Assembly: GCA_965140765.1 (NCBI GenBank)
Contig: OZ223308.1
Coordinates: 310,001 to 374,000 of the forward strand
Direction: 5' to 3'
Origin: Sunxiuqinia sp963678245
Lineage (GTDB): Bacteria > Bacteroidota > Bacteroidia > Bacteroidales > Prolixibacteraceae
Length of the DNA stretch: 64,000 nucleotides
Shown: positions 32,071 through 40,420 of the stretch, piece after piece
Layout of the letters: each line of letters opens with the position of its first letter
Numbering within the stretch: position 1 is the stretch's first letter
Notes under the pieces: model-generated
What the model was told of the DNA's origin: nothing
The model's database searches: none
What the model saw: the letters and a program-made list of their open reading frames with translations, nothing else
Position numbers and translations under genes: made by a program

Positions 32071-33048
32071 TTGAGTGAGCGCGACGAAAATAGACCTTGC
32101 AATTTGCCCGATGAAGTAAATAAACTTATTCAACAGCAAAAAAAAAGATGGGAGTTGGCTCGCAAAAACTATGAAGGGCTTAAGTCCGTCAAAACGAAAA
32201 TCTTCGACTTTGAAGGCTTTAAGATTATCGCTCAATTCAACCCGAAACGAATCCGTTCATCTGCTGCAAAAACCGATTCCAAATCGATCCGCGAGCGGCC
32301 ATGTTTTCTTTGCGAAAAGAATAAACCACAGGAACAAGCCGGAATCGAGTTCAGTTCCAACTATTCCATTTTAATTAATCCATTTCCTATTTTCAGCGAG
32401 CATTTAACGATTCCGTTAAAAGAACATCTGCCACAAGAGATTCAATCCTATTTTCACGACCTTCTGACAATAAGTAGAAAATTGCCACAGTTCACCTTCT
32501 TCTACAACGGCCCAAAATGTGGTGCGTCGGCTCCCGATCATTTTCATTTTCAGGCTTGCACCAGGAATCAAATGCCGGTTGAAGTAGAAAAACCCGGAAT
32601 TTCAACAGCCTACGGAGATGTTCTTTTTCGAGATCAAAACTCAACAATTACCGCGATTGGCAATGAGTATCTTCGAAAGTTGATCCATATAAGCTCAAGA
32701 TCGGAACAGGATCTGATTCATCATTTTAAAATTATCATTAATTCTCTGGAGGAAAGGGGGCAAGAAGGTGAGCCAATGCTAAATCTACTCGCTAACTTTG
32801 AAGGAGATCGGTGGGAGATTATTCTTTTCCCGAGAGACCAACAACGACCAAAACAGTTTTTTACTGAAGGGGTCGATCAGATGTTGATCAGTCCGGCATC
32901 GGTAGAAATGGGCGGCCTTGTTATTCTTCCCCGGAAAGAAGATTTTGAGAAACTCACCAAAGATGACCTGAAGGATATCTACAATCAGGTGAGCATGAAT
33001 GATGAAGATTTTAAGCAATTAAAAGAAAAATTAAGAGTGCGCTTATGA
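32071..33048 (+). CDS. DUF4922 protein, GalT/HIT-like nucleotidyltransferase or phosphorylase
   Basis: 325 residues. The start is a TTG at 32071: upstream in this frame there is a TAA at 32029-32031 and no ATG or GTG, and the first internal Met is near residue 168. Cytoplasmic. The central region INPFPIFSEHLTIPLKEHLP followed by YNGPKCGASAPDHFHFQ (His157, His159, Gln161) is the HxHxQ active-site block of the GalT/HIT superfamily, closest in style to GDP-hexose and Ap4A phosphorylases. RPCFLCEKN (Cys78, Cys81) may bind zinc. The expected chemistry is transfer or phosphorolysis of a nucleotide-sugar or dinucleotide through a His-NMP intermediate. The substrate is unknown. Stop overlaps the SpoIID gene by 4 nt. 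Confidence 0.85.
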   Translation: MSERDENRPCNLPDEVNKLIQQQKKRWELARKNYEGLKSVKTKIFDFEGFKIIAQFNPKRIRSSAAKTDSKSIRERPCFLCEKNKPQEQAGIEFSSNYSILINPFPIFSEHLTIPLKEHLPQEIQSYFHDLLTISRKLPQFTFFYNGPKCGASAPDHFHFQACTRNQMPVEVEKPGISTAYGDVLFRDQNSTITAIGNEYLRKLIHISSRSEQDLIHHFKIIINSLEERGQEGEPMLNLLANFEGDRWEIILFPRDQQRPKQFFTEGVDQMLISPASVEMGGLVILPRKEDFEKLTKDDLKDIYNQVSMNDEDFKQLKEKLRVRL

Positions 33049-34376
33049 CAGTACAACCAACCCTACAAGTCGGCATAATGGCCGAAGAAACCATCAGCTT
33101 CGAACTGTCTGGCGACTATACGTTGAATGATGAACGATGCGAATCTTATTATCAAGCGACCATTGAAGGCGACCTGATCATTGTAAAATCGAAAAATGAA
33201 CCAATACTCTCCGGTAAGGAATTCATCTTTCACTCAAACAATATTGATGATTCTTTTTTGCTCGAACAGGTTACCATTGGCATTAACTTCCATTGGGAAC
33301 AAACAGAGAACCAACGCTTTCGAGGCAACTTAAAACTACTGATTGAAAACGATAAAGTGAGGGCTGTTAATGTTGTTCCACTTGAAGAATACCTTCGATC
33401 GGTCATTTCTTCGGAAATGAGTGCGAGCAGCTCGACCAACTTACTCAAAGCACATGCGGTTATCTCGCGAAGTTGGTTGCTGGCTCAAATGGAAAAGAGC
33501 GAAAAGATAAAAGCTGCTTCAACCAATCCGCCTTCAACACATCAAAACGAAAACGAACTTATCCGTTGGTACGACCGCGAAGACCACCAGCTGTTTGATG
33601 TCTGTTCCGACGATCATTGCCAACGCTACCAGGGCATTTCCAAAATCATCGGCGAAAAAGCCAGCCAGGCTATTGATGATACTTATGGAGAAGTGTTAGT
33701 TGCCGGCGATGAAATTTGTGATGCCCGCTTCTCAAAATGTTGTGGAGGCGTTTCCGAGAATTTTGAAAACGTTTGGGAACCCGTACGACACAGTTACCTG
33801 ACCAAAATTGTGGATTCGGAACAGGCAGCAACAACCTGTGTTGACCTGCGGCAAGAGGAAGAAGCAGAGGATTGGATCAGAAATAATCCACCTGCGTTTT
33901 GCAATACAAAGAACAAGCAAATACTATCCCAAGTATTACCCGACTTCGATCAGAAAACCGTTGATTTCTATCGTTGGCAAATCAGTTATCGGCAACAAGA
34001 CCTTTCAGCCCTTCTGCAAAAAAAGACCGGTATTGACTTTGGCAAGATCATCCGTTTAGAAGCTGTTCGCCGGGGTCATTCTTCGCGTATCATTAAACTG
34101 AAGATTACAGGCAGCAAGCAAACGTTAGTTATTGGCAAGGAGCTGGAAATCCGTCGGGCACTGTCCGAATCTCATTTGTACAGTTCGGCTTTTGTGGTCG
34201 ATCATTTGGGTGAACAAGATGGCATTCCGCAACAATTTGTGATCAACGGAGCCGGCTGGGGGCATGGTGTTGGCCTTTGCCAAATTGGGGCTGCCGTAAT
34301 GGGAGAAAAAGGATACAACTACCAATCCATTTTAAAACACTATTTTCAAGGATCAGAATTGAAGAAAATTTATTGA
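33045..34376 (+). CDS. SpoIID/LytB domain protein without visible signal peptide
   Basis: 443 residues. The SpoIID domain is clear: VRAVNVVPLEEYLRSVISSEM (Glu124 fits the catalytic Glu of SpoIID), LLKAHAVISRSWLLAQ, CSDDHCQRYQGI, and the C-terminal INGAGWGHGVGLCQIGAAVM...YQSILKHYFQG. SpoIID is a lytic transglycosylase acting on glycan strands stripped of peptide. The N-terminus MTVQPTLQVGIMAEETISFEL shows no hydrophobic signal, unlike most of the family, so either export is unusual, a better start is missed, or the protein acts inside the cell. ATG overlaps the upstream stop by 4 nt, tying it to the DUF4922 gene. Confidence 0.88.
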   Translation: MTVQPTLQVGIMAEETISFELSGDYTLNDERCESYYQATIEGDLIIVKSKNEPILSGKEFIFHSNNIDDSFLLEQVTIGINFHWEQTENQRFRGNLKLLIENDKVRAVNVVPLEEYLRSVISSEMSASSSTNLLKAHAVISRSWLLAQMEKSEKIKAASTNPPSTHQNENELIRWYDREDHQLFDVCSDDHCQRYQGISKIIGEKASQAIDDTYGEVLVAGDEICDARFSKCCGGVSENFENVWEPVRHSYLTKIVDSEQAATTCVDLRQEEEAEDWIRNNPPAFCNTKNKQILSQVLPDFDQKTVDFYRWQISYRQQDLSALLQKKTGIDFGKIIRLEAVRRGHSSRIIKLKITGSKQTLVIGKELEIRRALSESHLYSSAFVVDHLGEQDGIPQQFVINGAGWGHGVGLCQIGAAVMGEKGYNYQSILKHYFQGSELKKIY

Positions 34377-34379
34377 AAG

Positions 34380-34440
34380 ACGAAACGAGCATGTAAAAGT
34401 CACTTCATGCCAGTTCCATCAAATACCGATAAAAATTAAA
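34380..34440 (+). repeat. Degenerate partial copy of the leader element
   Basis: Begins CGAAACGAGCATGT, as in the full element, and keeps the later block CAGTTCCATC, but with a deletion of about 20 bases between. It sits directly before full element B. In the frame of the small ORF the start would be ACG instead of ATG. Confidence 0.55.
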
Positions 34441-34443
34441 TTT

Positions 34444-34545
34444 ACAATGAAACGAGCATGTTTAGTCAAAACACAAAACGTAGCGATTAAAGTGCGAGTT
34501 CCATCTGACACCTTATAAATAAACAATTGTAATCATATGAAAAAA
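34444..34545 (+). repeat. 102-nt leader element, copy B (before ampG-like gene)
   Basis: Ungapped match to 18162-18263 (10 differences). It ends with the first nine bases of the permease gene. It includes a 23-codon ORF, then 18 bases to the ATG at 34537. Confidence 0.85.
34447..34518 (+). CDS. Possible 23-codon leader ORF inside element B
   Basis: ATG at 34447, TAA at 34516-34518. Peptide begins MKRACLV and ends RVPSDTL, parallel to the ORF in element A. Very short, no homology known to me, so coding status is uncertain. Confidence 0.35.
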   Translation: MKRACLVKTQNVAIKVRVPSDTL

Positions 34546-35814
34546 GCCACAACCCGCAATGCCTGGGCTTGGATTCCCTCTCTATATTTTGCTGAAGGTT
34601 TACCATACGTTTTTGTAATGACCGTTTCGGTAATCATGTACAAGCGGCTGGACATTTCCAATACCGACATTGCTTTATACACCAGTTGGCTTTATTTACC
34701 TTGGGTCATCAAACCCATTTGGAGCCCGATTGTGGACAACCTCCGTACCAAACGATTCTGGATTATCAGCATGCAAATACTCGTTGGCGGAGCACTTGCC
34801 GGTGTGGCGTTTACCCTACCCATGAGCAATTTTTTGCAATACAGCCTGGCCTTTCTTTGGTTGATGGCTTTTAGCTCGGCCACCCATGATATTGCTGCCG
34901 ATGGCTTTTACATGTTGGGACTTTCCAAACACGACCAGGCATTTTTTGTGGGTATTCGAAATACGTTTTACCGTTTTGCCATGCTAGCCGGACAAGGGCC
35001 CTTGGTGATTCTGGCGGGCCACATGGAAACCATCGCCAGCAATACGTCGTGGGCATGGAGCATCACGTTCTTTATTTTTGCAGCGCTGTTTGCAGCCTTT
35101 TCGCTCTATCACCTGTTCATTCTGCCCTACCCTAAAGGCGATCAGAAACGGGGGGACAAAAGCATGCGAGAAATAATGGCTGACTTTGGAGAAACTTTTG
35201 TTTCTTTTTTCAAAAAAGAAGGGATTTGGACCGGGCTAACTTTCATTTTAGTTTTTCGTTTGGGAGAAGCACAACTAGCAAAATTGGCTTCTCCGTTTTT
35301 GCTCGATGATGCATCAGCAGGAGGTCTCGGGCTCACGACCAGCAACATCGGGTTCGTATACGGAACTGCCGGAATTATTGCACTAACACTCGGGGGGATA
35401 CTGGGAGGCATTGCCGTTTCAAAACATGGAATTAAAAAATGGCTTTGGCCAATGGTCATTGCCATGAACTTACCCAATCTAGTCTACGTTTTTCTGGCCT
35501 TTGTTCAAACTCAACAACTCGGAATCATTACTGCTTCGGTTGTGATTGAGCAGTTTGGCTATGGATTTGGGTTTACCGCCTACATGCTTTATATGATTTA
35601 TCTTTCGGATGGTGAGCACAAGACAGCCCACTATGCGCTGTGTACCGGTTTTATGGCTTTGGGAATGATGTTGCCGGGAATGATTAGTGGATGGATCCAG
35701 GATATGATTGGATATCAATATTTTTTCATCTGGGTCATGTTATGCACAATCCCCGGCTTTGTGATTGTCAACTTCCTGAAAATTGATCCGAAGTTCGGCA
35801 CAAAAGAAAAATAA
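34537..35814 (+). CDS. AmpG-like MFS permease
   Basis: 425 residues with about twelve membrane segments. The N-terminus AWIPSLYFAEGLPYVFVMTVSVIMYKRL and TSWLYLPWVIKPIWSPIVD are hallmark stretches of the AmpG/SLC33-type family, and SATHDIAADGFYML is the next conserved block. AmpG imports anhydro-muropeptides (GlcNAc-anhMurNAc peptides) into the cytoplasm. Other members carry acetyl-CoA or siderophores, so the substrate is an inference from the SpoIID and glycosidase neighbours. It is separated from spoIID by 160 bp holding the leader element, hence may have its own expression control. Confidence 0.87.
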   Translation: MKKATTRNAWAWIPSLYFAEGLPYVFVMTVSVIMYKRLDISNTDIALYTSWLYLPWVIKPIWSPIVDNLRTKRFWIISMQILVGGALAGVAFTLPMSNFLQYSLAFLWLMAFSSATHDIAADGFYMLGLSKHDQAFFVGIRNTFYRFAMLAGQGPLVILAGHMETIASNTSWAWSITFFIFAALFAAFSLYHLFILPYPKGDQKRGDKSMREIMADFGETFVSFFKKEGIWTGLTFILVFRLGEAQLAKLASPFLLDDASAGGLGLTTSNIGFVYGTAGIIALTLGGILGGIAVSKHGIKKWLWPMVIAMNLPNLVYVFLAFVQTQQLGIITASVVIEQFGYGFGFTAYMLYMIYLSDGEHKTAHYALCTGFMALGMMLPGMISGWIQDMIGYQYFFIWVMLCTIPGFVIVNFLKIDPKFGTKEK

Positions 35815-35842
35815 AAAAAGCCTGACTTTTACTAGTCAGGCT
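35813..35842 (-). terminator. Terminator between ampG-like and isomerase genes
   Basis: Stem AGCCTGACT/AGTCAGGCT. On the minus strand it is followed by TTTTTTTA, so it ends the leftward lipoprotein gene. It may also stop the rightward permease transcript. Confidence 0.8.
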
Positions 35843-35864
35843 CTCAAAATACTTTTTGCACAAA

Positions 35865-36743
35865 CTATTTCGTATATTCGGCATTATTCAAGAACTCGTA
35901 ACTTTTCTCAACACTCACCATTGGTTCAAAGTTGTATCGTTCAACCTCAACAATGTAATCTTTCATTCCGGCTTTTTCAGCAGTCTCGAAAATTGGTTTG
36001 AAATCCATCTCGCCACTTTCTCCCAGCTCTTTTTCGTCCTTTACATGGTATAGCTCGAAACGACCAGGATATTTCTCGAAGTAGTCAACGGCGCTTTTTC
36101 CACCTTGCTGAATCCAGTACAAGTCCAATTCAAACATCACCTTATCCGGATCGGTATTCTCAACAAGGTAATCGTAAAAAAGATGTCCTTCCAGCTCTGT
36201 TTCAAACTCATGAGCATGATTGTGGTATCCAAACCGAATTCCCGCGTCATTACACATCGCTCCAACCTTATTGTAATAATCACAATACATCTGCAAGGTA
36301 TCCAAACTCCGGTATGCTTCCTGTCCCATTGATGGTTTGACAATCCATTCAGCCCCGGCTGCTTTGTGAGCAGTAATGCATTGTTCCCACCAGCTCATGG
36401 CTTCATCCCACTCATCTTCCTTAGGCAAGTTCATCCCGGTATGAGAACCTTTCATACTCATTCCATTTTTCTCCAAAAGAGCTTTGAATGCAGAAGGTTC
36501 CATCCCATAAAATTTTCCATCACCATATCCGGCTGCCTCAACATAAGCATAACCAATCTCTCCAAGTTTCGCAATTGTTAACTCGGGGCTACTTTTCATG
36601 TCATCACGAACCGACCAAAGCTGAATGCCAATTTCTTTCTCGTTATTAGAACTGGTCGTACAACTCGAAAAAATAAGTGATGTGCATGTAGCAAAGAAAA
36701 GGGCAAAGAGTAGACCTTTTCCGTAAAAAAAAGAATTTTTCAT
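35865..36743 (-). CDS. Sugar isomerase/epimerase-like lipoprotein
   Basis: 292 residues. Lipoprotein signal with lipobox LIFSSC, then a xylose isomerase-like TIM barrel (AP endonuclease family 2 fold). Family features: EIGIQLWSVRDDM at the first strand, GYAYVEAAGYGDGKFYGM, FGYHNHAHEF with likely metal-binding His, and VMFELDLYWIQQGG with Glu/Asp ligands. An exported enzyme of this kind often sits with Gfo/Idh/MocA oxidoreductases in sugar-degradation loci; here two such oxidoreductases lie about 4 kb away. The exact substrate is unknown. Own terminator downstream; divergent from the barrel protein. Confidence 0.87.
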   Translation of the reverse strand: MKNSFFYGKGLLFALFFATCTSLIFSSCTTSSNNEKEIGIQLWSVRDDMKSSPELTIAKLGEIGYAYVEAAGYGDGKFYGMEPSAFKALLEKNGMSMKGSHTGMNLPKEDEWDEAMSWWEQCITAHKAAGAEWIVKPSMGQEAYRSLDTLQMYCDYYNKVGAMCNDAGIRFGYHNHAHEFETELEGHLFYDYLVENTDPDKVMFELDLYWIQQGGKSAVDYFEKYPGRFELYHVKDEKELGESGEMDFKPIFETAEKAGMKDYIVEVERYNFEPMVSVEKSYEFLNNAEYTK

Positions 36744-36786
36744 TTTTTATGATTTAATAGATTTTAGTTGGTAAAAAAATCAGTTT

Positions 36787-36794
36787 CAAAGATA
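36787..36794 (-). promoter_or_regulatory. Probable -7 box of the isomerase lipoprotein gene
   Basis: Minus strand TATCTTTG fits TAnnTTTG, 43 bases upstream of the ATG. The nearest TTG is 25 bases away, longer than usual. Confidence 0.4.
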
Positions 36795-36963
36795 AAGAAA
36801 TTCATTTTAATGCACAGCACAATCTTTAAACATAAACACGAACTGAAAATCGAATCAAGTTCCTTCTTTTCTATTCACAATCATTAACAATAAAACACCA
36901 TTACATCTTTAAACTATTGTCCAATGGTGGTGTCATAGAAAATAGATAACCAAAATACTTAAA

Positions 36964-39435
36964 ATGAAAGTTAACTTACTCTTAGCTATAGCAATCTTAT
37001 TTACAAGCTACACAACAATTGCTCAGCCCCCAAAACCGAATCCCGATGAGTCTCCTTCGCTTAGCAAGGCTGTCATCAGCGGTAAAATTATTGATTCCGG
37101 AACGGGCAAGGCTATGGAGTATGCGAATTTCTCCCTCTTCTTATCGCAAGACTCATCGCTGATTTCGGGCGGTATTACCGACGCAAACGGCGAATTTGTA
37201 ATTCGAAAAATTGATTTTGGCACCTACTATGCCGAAGCTAATTTTATCGGTTTTAATAAAGTGCGTATCAATAATATCACTATAACAGCAGACAATCGGC
37301 ATGTAAACATGGGAGTATTGAAGCTTGAGCCTTCGAACCAGGAAATTGGAACGGTTGATGTTGTAGCGGATCGTTCGAGAGTTGAATACAAGATTGATAA
37401 AAAAGTAATCAATGTTAGTCAGGATATAAATGCCACGGGAGGAACAGCTGTAGATGTGTTAGAAAATACCCCTTCAGTTGAAGTAGATATTGAGGGAAAT
37501 GTCAGCGTACGCGGGTCTTCAAATTTCACCGTGCTTATCGACGGTAAACCAAGCGTACTGGAAGGCAATGATGCATTACGCCAACTACCGGCATCCGTGA
37601 TTGAAAACATTGAGATCATTACCAATCCATCGGCAAAATACGATCCGGATGGGATGGCTGGAATTATCAACATTGTGATGAAGAAAAATATTCTTTCAGG
37701 ATTCAATGGTATTTTAAATGCCATGATTGGCAGCCGTGATAAATATCGGACAGACTTAACGCTGAATTACAAAACAAAGAAAACCAACTTGTTTTTTGGT
37801 GCCGACATTAGTGACGAAACCTACTATGGAAGTGGAAATTCGTATCGGGAAACATACAAGGGGGACACCACCACTTACCTTATCTCAGACGGCGAGCGAA
37901 ATTATGGGCGAAACGGACACCGCTTAAAAGGTGGACTTGACATCTACCTAACAGATTTAGCTACCCTAACCTTTTCAGGAACGTATGGTGAATATGGACG
38001 AAAAAGCGGAGGAATGGGTAATGTTCACGAATATAAAGTTCCAGGAAATTATGATGTTTACTCGGTAGAAGATGAAAACTCAAAAAGGGAAGGCACCTAC
38101 TACAACACAAACATCAACTTTCAACAAAAATTTAATGAAGACGGAACGCATAAACTTGATGCACTATTTTACTATTCGAACAGTGTAGGCGACGATTATG
38201 AATTTGAAGACGAATATAATACAAATGAAAATTATGAGCGAACTGGAGGCTATTTAGCCCGAATAAAAACTCTTGAAACAGAAGATGAAGACGAATACCG
38301 AATTGAGTTGGACTATACCAAACCAATTGGAGATGATGGTCGTTTTGAAGCCGGCCTGCAAAGTCGTATCGATCGCGAGTTTGAAGATTATTCGTTCAAC
38401 GATTGGGACAATAGCACCAATGATTATATTGACAATCCGCAGTTTTCGAGTTCACAACATTTTAAAAGAGATATTATCGCCGGGTATTCAACATTTGCCA
38501 ACGGAGTCGGTAATTTCAAATATCAACTCGGACTTCGTGGAGAATATACCAACCGTAGTATTGAACACGAGAAAGCTGCAACCCCAGCAGAGATTAACCG
38601 TTTCGATCTATTTCCAACACTTCATTTCTCGTACGAATTTCTGAACAAACTACAATTGATGACCAGCTATAGCCGACGTATTGACCGTCCCGGAGGTCGT
38701 GATCTTGACCCATTTCCCAATTACTATAACCGCTACACCATTCGCTATGGCAATCCGGAACTAAAACCAGAATATACAGACTCTTACGAGTTGGGAGTCA
38801 TGAAAAACTATGGCAAGTCTTTCGTCTCTCTTGAAGGTTTTTACCGAATAACCAACAATTTAATCACCCGAGTTACAGAACTGGGCGACGATGGCATTTT
38901 CTATCTTAATACAATGAACCTGAACAACGATTATTCCCTCGGATCTGAACTGATGGGGAACTTGAATATTGATGACTGGTTGATTTTCAACTCCAGCCTA
39001 TCCGTTTATCGTTACCGTATTGAAGGCGAAATTTTAGGCGAATCGATTGACAGAAAAAGCACCAATTATACCGGACGCTTGAACACCACGGTAAAGTTTG
39101 CTCCGGATTCTCGGTTACAATTAACTGGTTATTACAGGGGACCGTCAGTTTCAGCTCAAGGCGAGCGTTCCAGTTTCTTTTTTACAAATATCTCCTATCG
39201 ACAGGATTTATTAAAACGAAAACTAACTGCAACGCTTAGCTTGAGAGATGTTTTTGGTACGATGAAATTTGAACGGACTTCATCCGGAGTCGACTTCACC
39301 GATACTTATAAGCGAGAACGAGAATCTCAAGTGGTGACTTTAACCCTGAGTTACAAAATCAATAATTTCAAAATGGATCGCTCAAGTGGTGGCGATGGTG
39401 TAAGAGAGGTAGAATATGATGATGGAGGATTTTAA
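36964..39435 (+). CDS. Outer-membrane TonB-receptor-like beta-barrel protein
   Basis: 823 residues. Signal peptide MKVNLLLAIAILFTSYTTIAQ. Residues about 35-120 form a carboxypeptidase-regulatory-like beta domain (AVISGKIIDSGTGKAMEYAN). A plug domain follows (KKVINVSQDINATGGTAVDVLENTPSV, then VRGSSNFTVLIDGKPSV and IEIITNPSAKYDPDGMAGIINIV). The rest is a beta barrel of the OMP_b-brl_3 type with many alternating aromatic strands. Shorter than SusC, and no SusD follows. Transport of a specific ligand is not shown. Ends with YDDGGF. A strong hairpin follows. Gly/Asp-rich C-terminal tail after the last strand is unusual for a barrel, whose last residue is normally aromatic; here it still ends in Phe. 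Confidence 0.88.
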   Translation: MKVNLLLAIAILFTSYTTIAQPPKPNPDESPSLSKAVISGKIIDSGTGKAMEYANFSLFLSQDSSLISGGITDANGEFVIRKIDFGTYYAEANFIGFNKVRINNITITADNRHVNMGVLKLEPSNQEIGTVDVVADRSRVEYKIDKKVINVSQDINATGGTAVDVLENTPSVEVDIEGNVSVRGSSNFTVLIDGKPSVLEGNDALRQLPASVIENIEIITNPSAKYDPDGMAGIINIVMKKNILSGFNGILNAMIGSRDKYRTDLTLNYKTKKTNLFFGADISDETYYGSGNSYRETYKGDTTTYLISDGERNYGRNGHRLKGGLDIYLTDLATLTFSGTYGEYGRKSGGMGNVHEYKVPGNYDVYSVEDENSKREGTYYNTNINFQQKFNEDGTHKLDALFYYSNSVGDDYEFEDEYNTNENYERTGGYLARIKTLETEDEDEYRIELDYTKPIGDDGRFEAGLQSRIDREFEDYSFNDWDNSTNDYIDNPQFSSSQHFKRDIIAGYSTFANGVGNFKYQLGLRGEYTNRSIEHEKAATPAEINRFDLFPTLHFSYEFLNKLQLMTSYSRRIDRPGGRDLDPFPNYYNRYTIRYGNPELKPEYTDSYELGVMKNYGKSFVSLEGFYRITNNLITRVTELGDDGIFYLNTMNLNNDYSLGSELMGNLNIDDWLIFNSSLSVYRYRIEGEILGESIDRKSTNYTGRLNTTVKFAPDSRLQLTGYYRGPSVSAQGERSSFFFTNISYRQDLLKRKLTATLSLRDVFGTMKFERTSSGVDFTDTYKRERESQVVTLTLSYKINNFKMDRSSGGDGVREVEYDDGGF

Positions 39436-39472
39436 TTCTTTTTTTTCATACAGTTTGAGAGTTAGTTAATTA

Positions 39473-39503
39473 AAGAAAGGAGGTCGACATGACCTCCTTT
39501 CTT
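39473..39503 (+). terminator. Hairpin after the barrel-protein gene
   Basis: 13-bp perfect stem (AAGAAAGGAGGTC and complement) with loop GACAT. No long T-run on plus; minus has TTTCTTTAATT. Probably a bidirectional terminator. Confidence 0.65.
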
Positions 39504-39521
39504 ATCAGGTTTACAACATAA

Positions 39522-39552
39522 AAAAAAGGATATTCTTTCGAACATCCTTTTG
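39522..39552 (-). terminator. Terminator of the peroxiredoxin gene
   Basis: Stem AAAAGGAT/ATCCTTTT, followed on the minus strand by a run of T. Confidence 0.7.
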
Positions 39553-39594
39553 ATACTAATATAAACCTCTAATCTTACTTGTTATGGCGTTTTC

Positions 39595-40125
39595 TTACAA
39601 TGTTGCTTGCCCTGGCTCCCAGTCACAAGGAGTAAGTTGCCCGGTTTGAAGCGCTTCTAAAACACGCAATACTTCAGGAACATTACGACCTATTGCCAGG
39701 TCATTTACACTCACCCAACGAATGATGCCTTTGTCATCAATAATAAATGTTGCCCGGTAAGCAATTTTCTCGTTCTCTTCTAAAATTCCAAGATCCTCTG
39801 CCAATGACTTCGAAGTATCAGCCAACATCGGAAATTTCAATTTTTTCAAACCAGCATGATCATTTCTCCAAGCTAAGTGAACGTATTCAGAATCTGTAGA
39901 TGCTCCAATTAAATTGGCATCCAATTTTTTAAATTCCTCATAATGATCATTAAATGCGGTAATTTCTGTTGGACATACAAATGTGAAATCTTTAGGCCAC
40001 CAAAAAACAACGCTCCATTTACCGTCGATATCTTTATTTGAAATGGTATCAAACTCTTTACCGGCGTCTAAAGAAACTACAGCCGTTTTTTCAAACTCTG
40101 GAAATTTTTGTCCTATTGTTAACAT
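39595..40125 (-). CDS. Peroxiredoxin, AhpC-like
   Basis: 176 residues from ATG 40125 (MLTIGQKFPEFEKTAVVSLD). Thiol peroxidase reducing H2O2 and organic peroxides in the cytoplasm. Peroxidatic Cys51 lies in WPKDFTFVCPTEITAF; a second Cys167 (TPCDWEPG) fits the C-terminal resolving Cys. The layout resembles mycobacterial-type AhpC more than enterobacterial AhpC, and no ahpF follows, so the reductant is unknown. An in-frame upstream ATG at 40194 adds 23 non-family residues and covers the promoter, so it is rejected. Confidence 0.93.
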   Translation of the reverse strand: MLTIGQKFPEFEKTAVVSLDAGKEFDTISNKDIDGKWSVVFWWPKDFTFVCPTEITAFNDHYEEFKKLDANLIGASTDSEYVHLAWRNDHAGLKKLKFPMLADTSKSLAEDLGILEENEKIAYRATFIIDDKGIIRWVSVNDLAIGRNVPEVLRVLEALQTGQLTPCDWEPGQATL

Positions 40126-40167
40126 GATCTTATCGTTTTTAATTGTGATTGAATAAAAATTATAAAG

Positions 40168-40198
40168 CAAAGATAAAGGTAGACGACATACCAATCAA
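40168..40198 (-). promoter_or_regulatory. Promoter of the peroxiredoxin gene
   Basis: Minus strand TTG, 20 bases, TATCTTTG, an excellent Bacteroidota promoter 43 bases upstream of the ATG. Confidence 0.7.
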
Positions 40199-40420
40199 AT
40201 TGATTTTTTTTATTCGAAATAGACAAAAGCTATATCCAATATCAACGAAACAAACTCCTTTCATCAACGCAACTAACAAGTAATCAACACAAAAAACCTA
40301 CCATCTATTCGACAAACTAATAATTTGTGCTTATGTCCAAAGAATTATATCTTTATCGCGTCTTTCGAATTTCTTTAATTTTCGAAAAACAAGTATACCT
40401 AAATCAAAATATAGTAAACC

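Noticed and set aside
40126..40194. N-terminal extension of the peroxiredoxin
   Set aside because: The extension covers a near-perfect promoter (TTG-N20-TATCTTTG), so it cannot be in the mRNA.
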